This document shows positions 4,582 through 5,561 of a stretch of 5,561 nt of DNA, piece after piece; position 1 is the stretch's first letter; every line of letters begins with the position of its first letter. Below the pieces are notes generated by a model. It ran no database searches. It was given only the letters and a program-made list of their open reading frames with translations, and was not told the DNA's origin. Both the position numbers and the translations under genes were made by a program. This DNA comes from an uncultured Eubacteriales bacterium (GTDB taxonomy: Bacteria > Bacillota > Clostridia > Oscillospirales > Acutalibacteraceae). The stretch spans positions 1 to 5,561 of the forward strand of contig ONPE01000133.1 in NCBI GenBank assembly GCA_900319615.1. The letters are read 5' to 3'.

Positions 4582-5379
4582 ATGAAAAAGCCGATCAGTC
4601 TTATACTGTGCGCCCTCATCCTTATATCTGCGCTGTCCTTCGCCCCGGCAGCAGCAGGCGCCGCCTCAGCCGGCAAGCTCATCCTCACCGACGAGGGCAG
4701 GCAGCTCGGCGAGATCGAGGTGGGCAACGAATTCATCTTCAAGGTCGGATTATACACCGGCGACCGCGATCTGATAAACGGTCAGGGCATAGTGAGCTAC
4801 GACCCTGCATATCTCGCCTTTGTCGGCTACAGCGCGGACGGAAGCTCCGACTGGGACAGCTACTGCTTCCCGCAGAAGATCATCAACACCAGCCTCGTGA
4901 CCAACTATACCGCCGGAGGCATATACTACAACTTCAGCAAATACTCGGGTATCGAGGGCTTTACCAACGTAAAGCAGCATTACTTCAAGGCGAGGTTCAG
5001 GGCTCTCAAGGCAGGTACCGCCGACATCAGCCACATCATCGAGGTCATGACGGCTCGCGAGAACGACGAGGCGGTAAGGCTCTACAACAGAGGCAAGGCG
5101 AACGAGCAGATCGACCCCATCCCCTACAGCATATCCTCCGTTGAGGCGTCTTCAGCCTACATCGGCGACGCCAACGGCGACTACGATATCTCGGTGCTCG
5201 ACGCGACCTATGTGCAGATGATAACCGCAGGCAAAAAGCTCGACTACAAGCTGATCAATGCCGACGTCAACAACGACGGCGCGGTCAGCCTCAGAGATTC
5301 GCTTATCATCCTCAGATACAAGGCAGGGATAAAGGTGCTGGGCGATATCGGAGAGTGGATATTTGACTCCGAACAATAA
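4582..5379 (+). CDS. Secreted protein with cohesin-like domain and C-terminal type I dockerin
   Basis: The 265-residue product starts with a signal peptide (Met-Lys-Lys, hydrophobic 5-20, Ala-rich cleavage region about 22-30). Residues about 32-187 form a beta-rich domain whose segments, including VSYDPAYLAFVGYS (71-84) and the YYNFS and YFKARF strands (115-119, 134-139), resemble cohesin-like beta-sandwich domains of ruminococcal dockerin proteins. Residues 193-250 are a type I dockerin with two calcium loops: D196-N198-D200-D202-D207 and D228-N230-D232-D239, each 12 residues with the expected acidic positions. Dockerins bind cohesins on scaffoldins, so the protein is probably exported and attached to a cell-surface or cellulosome-like complex. 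No glycoside hydrolase or other catalytic domain is present, so a structural or adaptor role is more likely than an enzymatic one. The start has AAGGAGG (4570-4576) 5 nt upstream. The dockerin call is firm; the cohesin-like call is by resemblance. Confidence 0.88.
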   Translation: MKKPISLILCALILISALSFAPAAAGAASAGKLILTDEGRQLGEIEVGNEFIFKVGLYTGDRDLINGQGIVSYDPAYLAFVGYSADGSSDWDSYCFPQKIINTSLVTNYTAGGIYYNFSKYSGIEGFTNVKQHYFKARFRALKAGTADISHIIEVMTARENDEAVRLYNRGKANEQIDPIPYSISSVEASSAYIGDANGDYDISVLDATYVQMITAGKKLDYKLINADVNNDGAVSLRDSLIILRYKAGIKVLGDIGEWIFDSEQ

Positions 5380-5392
5380 AATACGATCCTTC

Positions 5393-5427
5393 ACGGCGCG
5401 GTCGACAAGGCTGCGCCGTTATTGTTT
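5393..5427 (+). terminator. Intrinsic terminator of the dockerin gene
   Basis: ACGGCGC (5393-5399) pairs perfectly with GCGCCGT (5413-5419), and four more pairs including two G-U extend the stem inward. A T-rich but interrupted tract (TTATTGTTT) follows. It starts 13 nt after the stop codon. Confidence 0.75.
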
Positions 5428-5522
5428 GCCTTCCGAAAAACTGCAGGAATCCGTCGGTCGGACTTCTTGACAGGTCGATTTTATGTCATATCTCACAAAA
5501 ATTCCTCGATTTTTTGCATGAT

Positions 5523-5546
5523 TAGTCAAATCTAAATTCTTGACTA
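5523..5546. repeat. Inverted repeat TAGTCAA/TTGACTA near the window end
   Basis: A perfect 7 bp inverted repeat (5523-5529 with 5540-5546) has a 10 bp spacer, and TGCA flanks both sides at slightly different distances. The right arm contains TTGACT (5540-5545), which could be a -35 for a gene beyond the window; the matching -10 would fall at about 5563, outside. An operator over that promoter is possible. Confidence 0.35.
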
Positions 5547-5561
5547 TTGCACTTTAATATA

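Noticed and set aside
4608..5144. Plus-strand alternate frame inside the dockerin gene
   Set aside because: It is Arg/His/Gln-rich, out of frame with the dockerin protein, and has no ribosome site.
5467..5495. Promoter from TTGACA at 5467-5472
   Set aside because: The best downstream hexamer (TATCTC) matches a -10 at only three positions and no gene follows within the window.

Overview
The window looks like a low-to-mid GC Firmicute of the Ruminococcus/Oscillospiraceae kind. The evidence is strong AAGGAGG-type ribosome sites, sigma-A-like promoters, a Gram-positive (Cheo-type) SOS box in front of lexA, a lipobox lipoprotein with a Ser/Gly-rich tail, and a secreted protein ending in a type I dockerin, a module typical of gut and rumen cellulolytic or amylolytic clostridia. 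The genus is inferred from this content, not proven.

Layout from left to right. Positions 2-109 are the Ser/Gly-rich C-terminus of a + strand gene, probably a TPM-domain (YgcG-like) protein, followed by a convergent intergenic stretch with hairpins. A two-gene minus-strand operon follows: an RlmI-type rRNA methyltransferase (776-1993), then a small repeat-bearing lipoprotein (300-764) whose ribosome site overlaps the methyltransferase stop codon. A compact divergent promoter region (1994-2160) separates this operon from a + strand gene for a six-helix membrane protein of unknown function (2161-2871), which ends at a clear intrinsic terminator.

Positions 2914-3546 hold no credible protein gene. 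They carry two nearly identical 133-134 bp tandem repeats able to form a conserved branched secondary structure, the start of a third copy, and, reading leftward, a possible small RNA unit (TATAAT at 3359-3364, hairpin plus U tract at 3215-3253) with two CU-rich anti-Shine-Dalgarno-like segments. This is the least explained part of the window.

lexA lies on the minus strand (3547-4155). Its start is placed internally in the longer reading frame because promoter and ribosome site leave no other good choice, and an SOS box overlaps its -35 region, so it is probably autoregulated. After a 426 bp divergent spacer comes a + strand gene (4582-5379) for a secreted protein with a cohesin-like beta domain and a C-terminal dockerin, probably a cell-surface or cellulosome-type component. 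It ends at an intrinsic terminator, and the window closes in non-coding DNA with a 7 bp inverted repeat.

The genes are a mixed set of housekeeping (rRNA modification, SOS control) and envelope functions. No phage, transposase, CRISPR or defence module is visible. The most promising leads for something undescribed are the tandem structured repeats and the adjacent possible small RNA, neither of which is established here.
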